A stretch of 64,000 nt of DNA. Origin: Hydractinia symbiolongicarpus (Eukaryota; Cnidaria; Hydrozoa; Anthoathecata; Hydractiniidae). Below the pieces are notes generated by a model. It ran no database searches. It saw only the letters and a list, made by a program, of their open reading frames with translations, and was not told the origin of the DNA. Within the stretch, counting starts at the first letter, position 1. Every line of letters begins with the position of its first letter. Positions 43,657-57,800 of the stretch are shown here, one piece after another. Position numbers and translations under genes: made by a program. The stretch covers positions 8,556,001 through 8,620,000 of the forward strand of contig NC_079882.1 of assembly GCF_029227915.1 (NCBI RefSeq), in the 5' to 3' direction.

Positions 43657-45845
43657 TCATTCTTTCTTCACTTTCCGCTCTGACGATTTCGCATCTTCAA
43701 CTTTTGGTTTCTCAATCTTCGATTTTTCAGTCTGTATATGAACATGCACTTCAGGCTTTTCTTCGTCATCTTCATTGTTCTCGTTCACATTCACCATACT
43801 TTGACGCTTGTGATCATATGAGAATGTTCGAGGTGCTTGAGGTATGTACATGGAATGCTTCGGATACACCAGCTGCGGTTCATGTATTGATGGTTCGTTT
43901 ACCACTTGTCGCGAAAACGTGAGAGGTTGGTATTGTCGTCGATCCGCTTGTGCAGCCGGCCAGAAACGTGAACCGAGATTGTAAGCATTACCTACATCTG
44001 TAATCGTTTGAGGTATCTCTTCGTTTGCTGTTAAACGTTCATTTGACGTTGCAGGCATCGTTTCACTTGACACCACATGATCAGTGGTTTCAGGGAAACG
44101 CATGATGTTATTGGCCAAGTAGGGTACAGGTGGCAGCTCTTGTCTTGCTCGCAAAGTACTTCTCAACTGAGCATTCAGTTGTTTCCGCTCTTGATCCATT
44201 TCTTCCTGCTTAATTTCTTCACCAATTTGACGCTGCTTCAAAGCCTCTGCTTCCGCTTGTTCATTAATACTACGAGCTTCATCCATTTGGCGCAATTCTT
44301 CTTCATCTTGAGCTTGCTTCATTTCCCTCATGGCAGCCATCTCCCCAGCCAATTGTTGTCGCTGCTGCATGTTGTTTTCCCGTTGCATATACGGTTGCTG
44401 GAATATCCCTGATTGTCTTTCAACAGTATTTCGTTGCGGTAATAAAGGCTCTTCTACTTGTTGGGGTTGTTCTTGTGCAGGTGCATCCATTGAAGCTCTA
44501 TTTTGAAATCGTTCTTCAATGCGGGGTGTGTCTTCTTGTTGTCGTTGTTGTACGAACTGTACAGGTTGCATTGGTGGTATCTGCGCAATAATAGGTTGTC
44601 GCTCCAGTGGCTGTTCAAAATAATGCCGCTGATGGAACATAGGTAACAAGGGCTGCATAACTTGCGGCTCTTCTTGTTGGATCTGCGGTTGAACAACCAT
44701 TCGATTTTCAGCTACTCTTTGCGGTTCCGCGTACATTCTACTTTCCTGTTGACGTTCACTTGTCATCATCATGCCTTCTGGTTGCATCTGGGCTGGCATC
44801 TCATTTCTGACTTCACCCATTGGAGTTTGTTGAAGAAACTCTTCGTTTGTTGTAGGTTCTCGTTGTACTTGTTGAGCACCAGCCATCTCTTCTCTTTGTT
44901 GAATTCCTTGAGCTGGTTCTTGTAGCAGCTGACTATGGAACTGCCTCACCGGTACTCGGTTGCTCTGGATGAACTGTGGTCTTCTGTGACGAACATGTTT
45001 AATGTTGCCAAAAATCTGATCTTCGACAGCTGGGAACGAATTAGTAGGAGCTTCAGAAGAAACCTTGCCAAGGTTGTTATTCGCAACGTTACTACTTTCG
45101 TCAGGAAGAGGTCCTGGGAAGATGTCAAACGATTTGCTGTTCAGTCCAAGTATTTTTTGCGTTTTTTGTCCAGCCGCCGCTCGCAAAAGTTGAAGGATAG
45201 GGTTCTTCTCGGCTTTTTTACCGTGCACTATAGCTCTCACTTCTGGAGGTTCTTCATTCCACACACTCCCTTCAACATCTCTTTTGTTTAAACTAAGAAC
45301 TCTCCACCGTTTTTCACTTGGTTCTATTTTTTCATTTGAATGAGTGTCATGTATAATTCCTAAATTGTTTTCTGCTTGAACGGGAATGTTGACTGGTTGC
45401 TCGTACTCCATTGCTCTCCTCCGTCGTTTTTTTGAAGGTATGTCATGTCGTTTGTCAGTTTCAATGTTTACTTTGATGTGAGGCTTGTCTTCATCTGGGT
45501 ATGGCTGTGAGTATGGCATTGGATAAAGTCCACGATATCTGGCGAAAGTATTTCTGTAGAATGGTTGCTGTAATCTTGGACGCTCGGAGTATATAGCCGA
45601 AGAAGGCGAAATGTCTGTGGGTTCGTTATAATATTCTTGTCGTTTGTTCCGGATATTTTTATTGTTTGAGATAGACGATCTCTTTTGCGTGGTTTCAATA
45701 TGAATTTTTATGTGTTGATCGTCGTTTGCTATATGTTCTCGATTATTTGTTTGAAATAGTTTTTTCTCTTGGAAATCACTCCCATATACTGGAGTGTACC
45801 TAGCGGCCTCAGATTTCGGTCTCTCTGGATCGACCTGAGACCGCC
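43657..45845 (-). CDS. Giant gene exon 5: Gln/Glu-rich C-terminal region
   Basis: Encodes residues about 4901-5629, ending ERKVKKE. It has no His-heptad cassette. It is Gln/Met/Glu-rich with a probable coiled coil (around 44140-44400: AAMREMKQAQDEEELRQM...). A short motif occurs three times: HIKIHIETTQKR, HIKVNIETDKR and EVHVHIQTEK. The frame is open from the acceptor at 45846 and has no ATG near its start, so it is not a separate gene. Confidence 0.8.
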
Positions 45846-48800
45846 CTAGTATAAAAAATGATTTTTGTTTTTTTGACTTGAATGACTCAAAATGTCATCA
45901 CCTATTGATCGTTTTCCAAGAACATCGACATTCACCGTGGTTTTATGATGTCTGCGCGGTTGAAAATAATTATTAAATCCGTTATTGTATTCGGGAATAC
46001 TGGAATGACGGAACTGATATGGGTTGTAAAATCCGGCTTGACGCTTGGATCTTAATTTACTGTGTTTCGTTTTGAAAAAATTAGATTTTTTGTATGGTTT
46101 CTCTATTTTCTTTCTTTTACTGGCACTGGCTACGTCTTCTTTCCTTTTAAACGAGCTCTCCTCGCCTTCATCTTCTTCATCACTTTCCTCCATACTTTGA
46201 CCGTCAGCAGGTACTTCAGTTCTGCCGAAACCTCCTTCTTCGGGGACTTGACTGGCCATACCCTGTTGGGCAGCACCACTGTCAAACATCTGTTGTTCTC
46301 CCTGTGGTGCCATGCTCATGCCACCCTCCTGGTACATGTTTTGTCCGCCCATTTGATCCCGCCCTTGTGGCATAGAGAAGCCGGATGGTACATGGTGGTC
46401 ATTCTCAAAGTTTTCCACTACAGCATTTTGGTGACCAGCCATTTCTTCTCCTCCGACAAATCCAGATTCCATTCCTTCTGGATGCTGACTAGCGCCGTTA
46501 TATTCCGCCACGTTGCCACCGTGTCCTGCTTCCATCTCACCACTGTATCCTCCGTGACCTCCTTCAGGAGCATGGAAGAATCCCATGCCACCCTGATACA
46601 TAAATCTGTGTTCAGGTACTCCGACATAGGTGCCTGCATTTGTAACCATAGACCCCATGTGAGTTAAGTGAGCAGCAGGATGCATCATAAAAGTGTCATG
46701 AGACTTCAGGATTGGCTGACTAACAGCTGGTGGTGGTTGATGAAAGATCAACGGAGGTTGGTGATACACAACAGCTGGTCTGTGAACGATGACTGGGGGT
46801 TGATGGTAAATAATGGGTGGTCTACGGATAACTAAAGGTGGCCGGTGAACAATAATTGGGGGTCTGTGATAAATCTCTGGAGGGGGATGATAAATAACTG
46901 GAGGTCTTTTCACGACAATATCGTTCTTTTTGCTTGCTTTTCCTTTCTTTGTGTCATCCTCCTCAGCGAGTTTATTTTTCTTCGTTAATTTTGATCTCTT
47001 CTTGTTTTTTCCATCCTTTTTGTTATTGACTTCAGATCTTTTATTTATTAACTTTACTAATTTTGATTTTTTGCTCGATTTATTATTCTTAACAGCTGCT
47101 TTTGTTGCTATGGTTGATTTTTGAGCTCCTGCTTCTTCAGCAATATTGCTATCTTGAGGCTCAGCACTTACTTCTTCCTCTGTATTATCAGCATTTTCAA
47201 CGAAGTTATGTCCTCCTTCGCTATCTCCTCCGGTCTCTTGTTGTTCTCCTTCCCCTTCCGGCATACCAACAGCTTCATGGGAAGACATAACACCAGCACC
47301 ATCCATCAAATGGCTTGCATCACCATACCCAGCATGCGCAAAATGATCTCCATCTGCACCATAGTCAGTTTGACCAATCATTCCACCCACATGATGTAGA
47401 CGACTACTTACATGTTCATACACTGGATGCGTTACATAAGAATCATGTGAATGCACGATTGGTTGATGTATGGCAGGTGGAGGTGTGTAGAAGACAACAG
47501 GTGGTTGATGGTAAACGATGCTTGGTCTATGAACAACTACAGGAGGTCTGTGTACAACAACAGATGGTCTGTGGATTACAACGTCTGGTCGATGGACTAT
47601 CAAATCAGCTCGATGATACACCTCATCTGGTTGATGGTAAACAATAGGTGGTCTGAAAACGACAACGCGGTGCTTTTTAGTTCCACTTTCAGTATGTTCT
47701 TTATGGTGGTGTGATTTAGCAGGAATAGTTGATCGATCGTATCCATGACTATCTTCGTGTCCGCCTTCGTGACCACCTTCGTCCCCGTATCCTCCATGAC
47801 CCCCTTCATGGCCTCCACCACCATGACCTCCACCACCGAAATGGCCAAAACCATGGCCACCACCGAAGTGGCCGAAACCATGACCGCCAAATCCATGTCC
47901 ACCGCCAAATCCGTGTCCACCGCCACCGCCAAATCCATGTCCACCGCCGAAACCATGTCCACCACCGAAACCATGTCCACCGCCAAAACCATGTCCACCA
48001 CCGAAACCATGTCCACCGCCAAAACCATGTCCACCGCCGTAACCATGGCCACCTTCACCTTCTCCCTCACCATCACCACCTTCATGGCCCCAACCATGAC
48101 CATCACCTTCGTGACCATGAGTATCCTCATGATGGGCAATATCATGGCCTTCGTAATAACCTCCATGCCCAACAAATCCACCATCTGCATGCTCCAATTG
48201 AGATCCAACTTGCTCGTGGTTGTCATGCGTCACGTACATATCATGCGACACTACTCTTGGTCGATGTACAACAGGACCAGGTTGATGGAAGACTACAGGT
48301 GGTTGATGATAAATTACAGCAGGTCGATGGACTAAAACAGGTGGTTGATGGATTACCACAGAAGGTCTGTGAATAACAATATCTGGTCTATGTACAATGA
48401 TATCGGGACGATGATATAACTCAGGACGTGGATGAAAAACAATATCAGGTCTAGACACAACGATATTCTGTTCATCTGCATGGTGATGATGATGATCATT
48501 ATGATGCTCCCAAGTATTTCCATGACCATGTCCCCAGTCATGACCTCCCCAATCTTCATCAAAATCGTGATGCCCTCCGTGACCCCCGTGGCCGCCATGT
48601 CCACCATAACCTCCTTCATGGCCACCTTCTCCGTGACCACCATATCCTCCTTCGTGGCCTCCGTAGCCTCCCTCGTGACCACCATATCCGCCCTCGTGAC
48701 CACCATAACCCCCTTCGTGACCACCATAACCTCCTTCGTGACCACCATAACCGCCTTCATAATCACCGTAGCCGCCCTCATGACCTCCATATCCTCCTTC

Positions 48801-51800
48801 GTGTCCACCTTCTTCATGATCACCACCAAAATGCCGCTTCGAACCAGTAACATTTTTTTCTTTGCTAATGGAATGCTTTTTCTTTGAAGCCACCTTTCCT
48901 TTTTTGTATCCACCACACAACTCTACATTGTGAGCATCGTTACAATCTAAACCTGCGTTACCCCAGCCATCGTACCCTCCATGGCCCCAACTACCATACT
49001 GACCGAAGCCTCCATCATATCCTCCTAGATGTCCATTACCATATCCACCAAGATGACCTCCAAACCCTCCATATCCACCACCGTGTCCTTCGTAACCACC
49101 GAAAACTTGATTTCCAACATGCTCGACGTGGGAACCTACATGAACAGGCACTTCGTGGGTTGCATATAAGTCGTGTGAGTGGTGAACAGGTTGATGAACT
49201 ATCGGTCCAGGTTGATGGAAAACGATAGGTGACTGATGAACGACGATCGGAGGTTTATGCATCATCACAGGTGGTCTATGGACAACAACATCTGGACGAT
49301 GAATAACAACATCTGGTCTGTGCACAACTACATCTGGTCTATGAATTATTTCTGGTTTCTGGTGAAATATTACATCTGGTCGATGAATCACAGTTACATG
49401 GTGTTTCTTCGATGCCTTCTTTGCTTTTTTCTTGGGTATGGAAGATCTTCCTGAAGAGTCTTCTGTATCTGGAAGTTGCGGAGCAAATCCGATTGGTCCA
49501 ATAAGGTGCTCATTACCAACTGCCTCTCCACCTACTGCTCCTCCAAAACCCCCGCCATATGAACCAATTCCTGCGCCAAAGCCGCTATGAGAACCATCTA
49601 TTGCGCCAAATCCACCATTAGAAGCATCTATACCACCAGTTGAGCCAAATCCGATGCCCCCCATACCACCATGGCCTTCACCAACAAATCCACCGCCAAA
49701 TGCACCTTCTCCACCTCCAAAGTGGCCATCACTAACTCCAAAGTGGCCATCTCCGATTCCAAAGTGGCCATTGCCAAAATGAGCATCGCCTGTAGTGTGG
49801 GTACCAACATGTTCAATTTCTGAACCAACATGTACTGGTACGTGATGTGTGACAAACATATCATGTGAATGATGAATTGGTTGATTAATTACAGGATGTG
49901 TTTGATGAAAAACAATTGGCGATTGGTGAATCACCATAGGAGGCTTGTGTACAATAACAGCTGGTCTGTGAATTATAACATCTGGTCTGTGGATTACAAC
50001 ATCAGGCCTGTGCACGACGATGTCAGGTCTATGAATAACTTCTGGTCTTTGATGAAAAACTACGTCAGGTCGATGGATCACAGTAACATGGTGTTTCTTT
50101 GCAGCTTTCTCCGACTTACTTTTAGCGGGAGTTCTTTTGTTATCATCTAAAACATTGATCGAATCATCGGCATCTCTTTTAACTTTCTTCGACCTCTTTT
50201 TACTTTTTTTCTCTTTCTTCTTAGACTTTTCAACTTTTGATTTCCCAAACGCTTGACCGTCTCCATGATTTCCAACACCCACAGATAATACACCATCATG
50301 CCCAGTTTGACCATTGACACCATGGACTCCACCAAACCCATACCCCCCAACATTACCAAAGCCATACCCGTGCCCATCACCTCCCGTAAATCCATGTCCG
50401 TCACCTCCTGCATACCCGTGTCCATCACCTCCTGAATAGCCGTGACCATCACCTCCTGCGAACCCGTGACTGTCACCTCCTACAAACCCGTGACCATCAC
50501 CTGCATATCCGTGTCCATCACCTCCCGCATACCCGTGTCCGTCACCTCCCACAAGCCCGTGCCCATCACCTCCTGCATATCCGTGCCCATCACCTCCTGC
50601 AAACCCGTGACCGTCACCTCCTGCAAACCCGTGACCGTCACCTCCTGCAAATGCGTGGCCATCACCGTGACTAATGTCATGACCCTCGTAGAATCCTCCT
50701 TGACCTGTAATGTGTCCAGCGTGTTCCACATCTGAACCGACATGTTCATGAGCGTCGTGAGCAACATAGTGATCATGTGATACTACTTGAGGTCGATGAA
50801 CAACTGGAGGAGGTTGATGGAATACGATAGGAGGCTGGTGAACCACCACAGCAGGTCGGTGAACAAGTACTGGTGCCTGGTGGATTACAACTGATGGACG
50901 ATGAATAACTACATCTGGACGATGTACAACGATATCCGGTCGATGATACAATTCGGGTCGTGGATGGAATACAACATCGGGTCGATATAATACGGTGGAC
51001 TGTGTACCTCCAGTGTGCTCGTCGTGATGGTCCCAATTATTTCCGTGGCCCCACTGACCATGGTTAATATCATGAGCATCTGCATGACCTACCTCAGCAT
51101 GTCCAATTTCATGATCGCCTATGCCTCCCCCAAAACCAATGTGACCGTCTTCATGACCACTAAAACCAACGTCATGACCACCAAATCCACCACCGTGACC
51201 TCCAAATCCACCATCGTGCCCGCTAAAACCACCATAGTGGCCACCGAAACCACCATCGTGGCCACCGAAACCACCATCGTGGCCACCGAAACCACCATCG
51301 TGGCCATTAAAACCACTATCGTGGCCAACAAAACCATCGCCATGGCCACCAAAACCACCGTCGTGGCCACTAAAGCCACCTGTTAAACCACCATAGCTGC
51401 CTTCATGACCACCGATTCCTTCATGACCGGCAAAGCCTCCAACATGTTGTTTTTTAGTTCCTTTTGTAGGCTTCATTTTCTTTTTCTTTAGTGACTTCTT
51501 GTGAGATTTTTTGGTTGGTACTTTTGACTTTGTCCAAGGATGGTCGTTAAAGTTACTTGTGGCAGCACCGGCTACAATTCCTCCGGGAGGTGAAAAGCCT
51601 TCAGGTTGTCCTAAAACTCCACCTACCTCTCCCTCATGGCCATAACCATCATCTCGACCATAGCCTCCTTGATAACCATGACCAAAATCATTTCCATGGG
51701 CAAAATCATCCCCGTGGCCAAGCTCTTCTCCATAACTTCCGCCATGGCCGAATTCCCCTCCATGCGAATATCCATGGCCCAATCCACCGTCATGAATCAT

Positions 51801-54800
51801 TTCAGGACTTCCATGATCGAAATCTTCATCGTGTGCAATTTCAGCGTGACCATCCTCTCCAATTGGTCCAACTGAGCCTTGTAAAGGAACGTCATTTCCA
51901 TGACTAAAATCTGCTCCTGCATCACCGTGTTCTTCTTCGTCATACCCAACAGAAGCATGTCCCATATTTTCAACATGGCCATGAATAGGATATTGTCCTA
52001 TTTGCCCACCAACATGGCGAAGATGAGAACCAACGTGTTCTGGCACATCATGGGTGACGTACATATCGTGCGACACAGCATGTGGTCGATGCACAACAGG
52101 ACCGGGTGTGTTGAAAACGACTGGAGATTGATGATATATTATGGCCGGTCTATGAACCACAACAGGTGGCCTTCGGACCACTACGGAAGGTCTTTTAATA
52201 ACAATGTCCGGTCGATGAACAATCAGTGGTGGTCGATGTACGATTTCTGGAGCTTGGTGATAAATAATATCTGGACGATTTACAACAACTTTGTGTTTTT
52301 TTGATGTGGTTTCTTTTTGCTCCTCTTTTTTTTCTTCTTCCTCATCGTCATCATTATTGTCATCCTCTTTATCAGATTCAACAGATCGTCGAGTTCGTTT
52401 ATTTTTTTGCTTTGTAATTTCCCCACGCTTGTAGGCTTGTGGTGCAGCGAATCCGCCTTCTGGGAGATGTCCCACAGGGCCATTATCAAATGGAGAATTT
52501 TCGTGCGATGGTTCCGCTGGTCCATCACTTCCATAATTATCCAAACCTAGAAGAAATACGAAACAACTGTTAATGTCCGCAGTCCAATTACAACACAAAT
52601 GTTTTGCAAAATTTCAAAAAACTTTAGATAGAAGAAAGAAACAAAACGTATAATCTCATGTTCTAAAATGACAACTAACAGAACACACGCTGCAGAATAT
52701 AAATGTTTTGTATATGTCGATGATACTAATGGAATGAAGATGATTTTCTGTGATGTCTTTATGCCACCAATGGAAACATGCTTTTAAGAGCTCCCATAAA
52801 ACATCCGATTTTTACACTCTGTGCGGTATGCATGCAGTTCCTTTGTTATTACGGAAACAGCGTGGTACTGTCAGTCGTCATTAAAGTTGGCAGCTCATAT
52901 GTACATTGCTTTACCTTCAAGGCCTCCTCCAAGACCATGACCAAATCCACCGTGTTGGCTTATTCCATGATGTGGGAAACCACTGAAGGCTTCGTGACCA
53001 TATCCGCCGGCCATTTCTTCATGACCAAAACCTCCATCAAGACCTTCGTGACCAAAACCACCCATTCCTTCGTGACCAAATCCTGCCATTCCTTCGTGAC
53101 CAAAACCTCCGGCAAGACCGTCATGACCAAAGCCTCCACCAGCGCCGTTATGACCATAACTTCCTCCATATTCCTGTCCATAAGATCCTGAATATTCTTG
53201 ATGACCGCCGTATAGTCCTCCATGCATACCAGGTTCTCCTGGACTGTAATGACCGAACCCGTTACCTTCCTGCTCCCCTGGTCTGCCTGCCTCTCCGTGC
53301 CCCATGTTCGACATCGACATGAAAGGTTCATGGCCTTCGGAACTTTCTGGATCGGCATAAGGCACGTGGCCATTACCGAAACCATGGTAGCCTGAATTTG
53401 GTGCAGGGCCATAACCAGTAGTTCCGTAAAATGGAGAATGTGGGTAGTTTACAATTGGACCGTGAGGTACACCGACATAGCTACCAACTTTATTGACGAC
53501 TGAGCCCATGTGAGTGTAATAAGCGGAAGGATGGAATCTAAATGTATCATGCGACACCAGTAACGGCTGTTGTACCGCTGGAGGTGGTTGATGAAAGACC
53601 AAAGGTGGTTGATGATAAACCACAGCTGGTCTATGAACAATTACTGGCGGTTGATGATAAATGATTGATGGTCTATGTATAAGCAATGGCGGTCTATGAA
53701 CAACTATATCTGGCCTATGGTAAATTTCTGGAGGTGGATGGTAAATAATAGGTGGTCTGCTTACAACAACATCTTTTTTCTTCTTTTTACCTGTCTTAAA
53801 ATTGGTCGAATTTGTAATAGTACCTTTGCTTTTTAGCTTTAAATCCTTGTCAGAGTGAATTTTACTCCGCTTGACAGTGGTGCCTTGAACTAAGGAACCG
53901 AGATTAAAGTTAGCAATGTTTCCCTTAACAGAAGTGGTCTTGTCGCAAATACAGTCTTTTTTTCCAGTGCAGCTACATCCTGTAGGGTGGACATGCGGCT
54001 CGACATGATAATCATGCACATGGTGAGTAATCACTCGATGATGGTGAACAACTGGATGAACCACTATAGGTGCTTGGTGAACGACAACTGGTGGCTTATG
54101 TACTACCACCGGCGCTTGGTGGTAAACAATAGGCCTTCGATGGACAATTATAGGAGCTCTATGTATAACAATATCTGGACGATGAATAACATCTGGAGGC
54201 TGTGGTACTATAATGTCAGGACGTTTATAAACAGTAGTTTCGTGATGATCGTGATCGTCCCCATGAAATCCAACGTCATGCATTCCTCCTTCATGCATAC
54301 CTTCAACATGCACGCCACCATCTTGAATTCCACCATCATGACCGTCTAATGAGGTGTAATCTCCGTGATTATAGTTCATTTCCCCATGATCGTAACCAGA
54401 ACTGATAATACCACTGTTTCCGTCGTAGCCTCCTCCAAAACCATACCCATGTCCCTCAATTCCCCCGCCAGTCATGTGAGAAACAGGACCACCTACTCCG
54501 TATCCTACATTAACGGTCCCACTTGTGGGACAATCGTCATCACAATGGTCTCCACAATCTATACAGCGAGAAGATATATCTTGTTTTTTAGAATTAGTAA
54601 AATAATTACTTCCGTGTGCTGCTAGAAGGGACCTTTGCGTTGCATTAGCAACTTTCATCCTCTTGTCTTCGCTGTTTGGATCACACACGCAGTCTTTTTT
54701 GCCCATGCAATCACAACCTGTTTCGTGAGCGTGATTGTCTTCGTGATAATCGTGCACATGATGAGTGACCATTCTGTGATGGTGCACCACAGGATGAACA

Positions 54801-57800
54801 ACAATAGGTGATTGATGTACAATTACGTTGGGCTTGTGCACTACAATAGGCCTCTGGTGGTAGATTACTGGACGTCTGTGCACAATGATCGGTTTCCGAT
54901 GAATAACCAAATCTGGACGATGTACTACATCTGGAGGCTGTGGAACAACTATGTCAGGTCGATGATAAACCGTAGTATGACCATGATGTTGATGATGATG
55001 GCCTTCCCCAAGTGCTCCAACAAACCCATCGTGTCCATAAAATCCGCCATGTTCATATCCTCCATGACCAAATTCGCCACCAACACCAACACCAGTACCA
55101 AAACCACCAACACCAACACCACCACCAAAACCGCCAACACTACCACCAAAACCACCATAACCACCACCAATACCAACGCCACCATCGTGTCCAAAATCTC
55201 CAGCTACACCTGAACTAATTCCATGTCCGAAAGCATTTCCTCCTAAACCAAATCCATGCCCATAGCCATACCCTCCTATTCCAGCATCTACACCATGACC
55301 GAAGTCAGCGCCATGACCGAAATCACCGCCAATACCATCTCCACCAAGTTCAAATCCGCCATGTCCTAAACCGCCTTCCAAACCATATCCATGACCTCCA
55401 AAACCACCGTCAAAGCCCTCTACACCATGGCAGCTTGGATCGCAATGATCACCACAATCCAGGCATCGCGTGGAAATGTCTTGCTTTTTCTTTGCAGCTT
55501 TACCATGTGAAGTGCTCGTTTTCGACTTTTTCGTAGATTTCTGCACTGTAGATTTTCTTTTTGAGTTAGACACATCGCCTTGATCTAACTGCTCTTGTGG
55601 AAAACGTTGATCATCAGGAGCTTGTGCTGCTGTTTTAGCATCAAGTGTGTTATCATTTTCTGTTGAATCTGTATTTTCCTCATTTGGGGAATCTTCTTCA
55701 GATGGTTCATCTGAAGCTTTTGGTCCCACAGCGCCATTCAAATAATTTGATATATCATCATCTAGAAAAAGACATGTGAACAGTACGAAAACAGTGCGTA
55801 TTTAAACAGACACTTACAAAAATCTATCTTACAATAATTTTAAATGTTTACGCAACAAAACATAGAAATTAGTGCAATCAGTCTGATGCGTAGAAACATG
55901 TGCGTGTTTATTATGTGCGTGTCGAATCAGTAAAATCGTTGATCAATGTTGGCTGGGTCAGTAATATTTTTGTTTACCTGAAGTTTCGTCAGGTGTTGCT
56001 CTTTGTACAACATGAAGGATTTTAGATCGCGATTCACCTCTTTCGTCCGTACGACCTCCCTCCTCCTCCTCCTCCTCGTCCCTATCCTCCTCCTCTTCAC
56101 GTTCCTCAATTCTCGAGCGAGATTTGCCACTATCGTCATCATCATCTTCATCATTTTCTTCCTTATCATCTTTATCATCTTTACCTTTGTCCTCTTCTTC
56201 GTCTTCGTCATTCTTCCTATCTCCTTCGCCTCCCTCTAAGCGCTCACCCATAATATGACCATAATGTCTAGTACCGTATACATCTCCAAAGCCGTGTTCA
56301 CTGTACAACTCGCCTCTGTACATGGGGTGATGATGATGTCCAATGAATTCGTGACTAGTACCGTAATCAGCATGAGGCATGTAACCTCCGTAGAAGTCTC
56401 CAACACCAAAATGTCCTTCCCTCAGATTATCAAAGATGTGGTGACCATCGTAACCGTGAGAATAGCCGTGTATGTGAAATGGATTACCCATTAAGTCATG
56501 TACCTTTGTAACGTGAGAATGAACATGACTAAACCTAGGTACAGGTGCGTACATATCGTGTGAGTAAAACTTTTGATGGTGTACCATTGGGGGTGGAGTG
56601 TGAAACACAACATCTGGCTGGTGATAAAATATTGGTGGTCGATGGATGACAACAGGGGGTTGGTGAACAATAATGGGAGGACGTTGGACTAACAATGGAG
56701 CCCTATGAATCACTATATTAGGCCTATGAACAACTTCCGGAGGGGGATGAAATACAACACCGGGTCTGTGAAGTACCACTTCTCTTCCACCATCATGGCT
56801 GTGATGAAACTCAAAGGTACTGTGGCCATGATCGAACAAATACTGTCTTTTACTGCCAGTTTCTTCCTTGTGATGTTTCTTATGTTTTCCTTTAGATATT
56901 TTTGATCGCTTAAAACGACCCATGGCTTCCATGCCGTTTGGCACATCATTTGGATAAGCAAGGGGCTCCAAAGACTGATTTTCCATACTTCCTTCCATGC
57001 CTTGTTCACCCTGTTCTGGCTCTATAGCGCTTGGAGATTGGCTAAAACCAGGGAAACCTGATACGCCAGGTTGTTCCATATCCATTGTTCGAGTTTGTGA
57101 TGGTTGAAAAGCAGGTTCGTTCATAGCGAATGGTTCGTTAGAAGCGGAATCGTGAAGAGATCTCAAATCGGGAAGGGCACTATGATCAAACCCTAATCCA
57201 TGAATACCATTCTGTGTCATTAGAGCTTCGTTCAGGTTTCCGCCATTCATTTCTGCTGAATGAAAACCTCCTTCACCTAAATCATGTGAATTTGAGCTAT
57301 GTGATTCCTCTTCTAACTGACCTGCGAGACCTTGAAACAAAGGTTGACCCATGTGTGTTAAAAGACGTGGTGGGCCAATGTAATGGTGTGCTGTGCGTAG
57401 TATAGAGCCCAAGTGTTGTGCAACAAAGCTTGGGTGAACAACAAATGTGTCGTGTGAGTAAAGTAATGGTTGTTGTACGGCAGGAGGTGGTTGGTGGAAG
57501 ATAATAGGTGGTTGATGGTAGACCACAGCAGGTCTGTGTACAATCACAGGAGGTTGGTGATATATAATGGGTGGACGGTGTATGACTATAGGAGGTCTGT
57601 GAATAACTATATCTGGCCTATGATAAATTTCTGGGGGTGGATGATAAATAATAGGTGGCCTATTAACAACAACATCTTTCTTCGTACCTTTCTTGTCTTT
57701 CGTTCTTGTCTTCCCACCGCTGGCAGCCCGTCGCAATCGTGAGAGAGTTGACTTTTTCTTTTGTTTACTCTTCTTTCTATCTTTTCTTTTGTGAATATCA

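Noticed and set aside
47729-48376. Plus-strand ORFs of 196-215 residues rich in His, Arg and Asn opposite giant gene exon 4 (others at 46062, 51015, 53987 and 54812)
   Set aside because: They are mirror images of the coding repeats on the minus strand. They have repeat-driven composition and no signal peptide or known motif.
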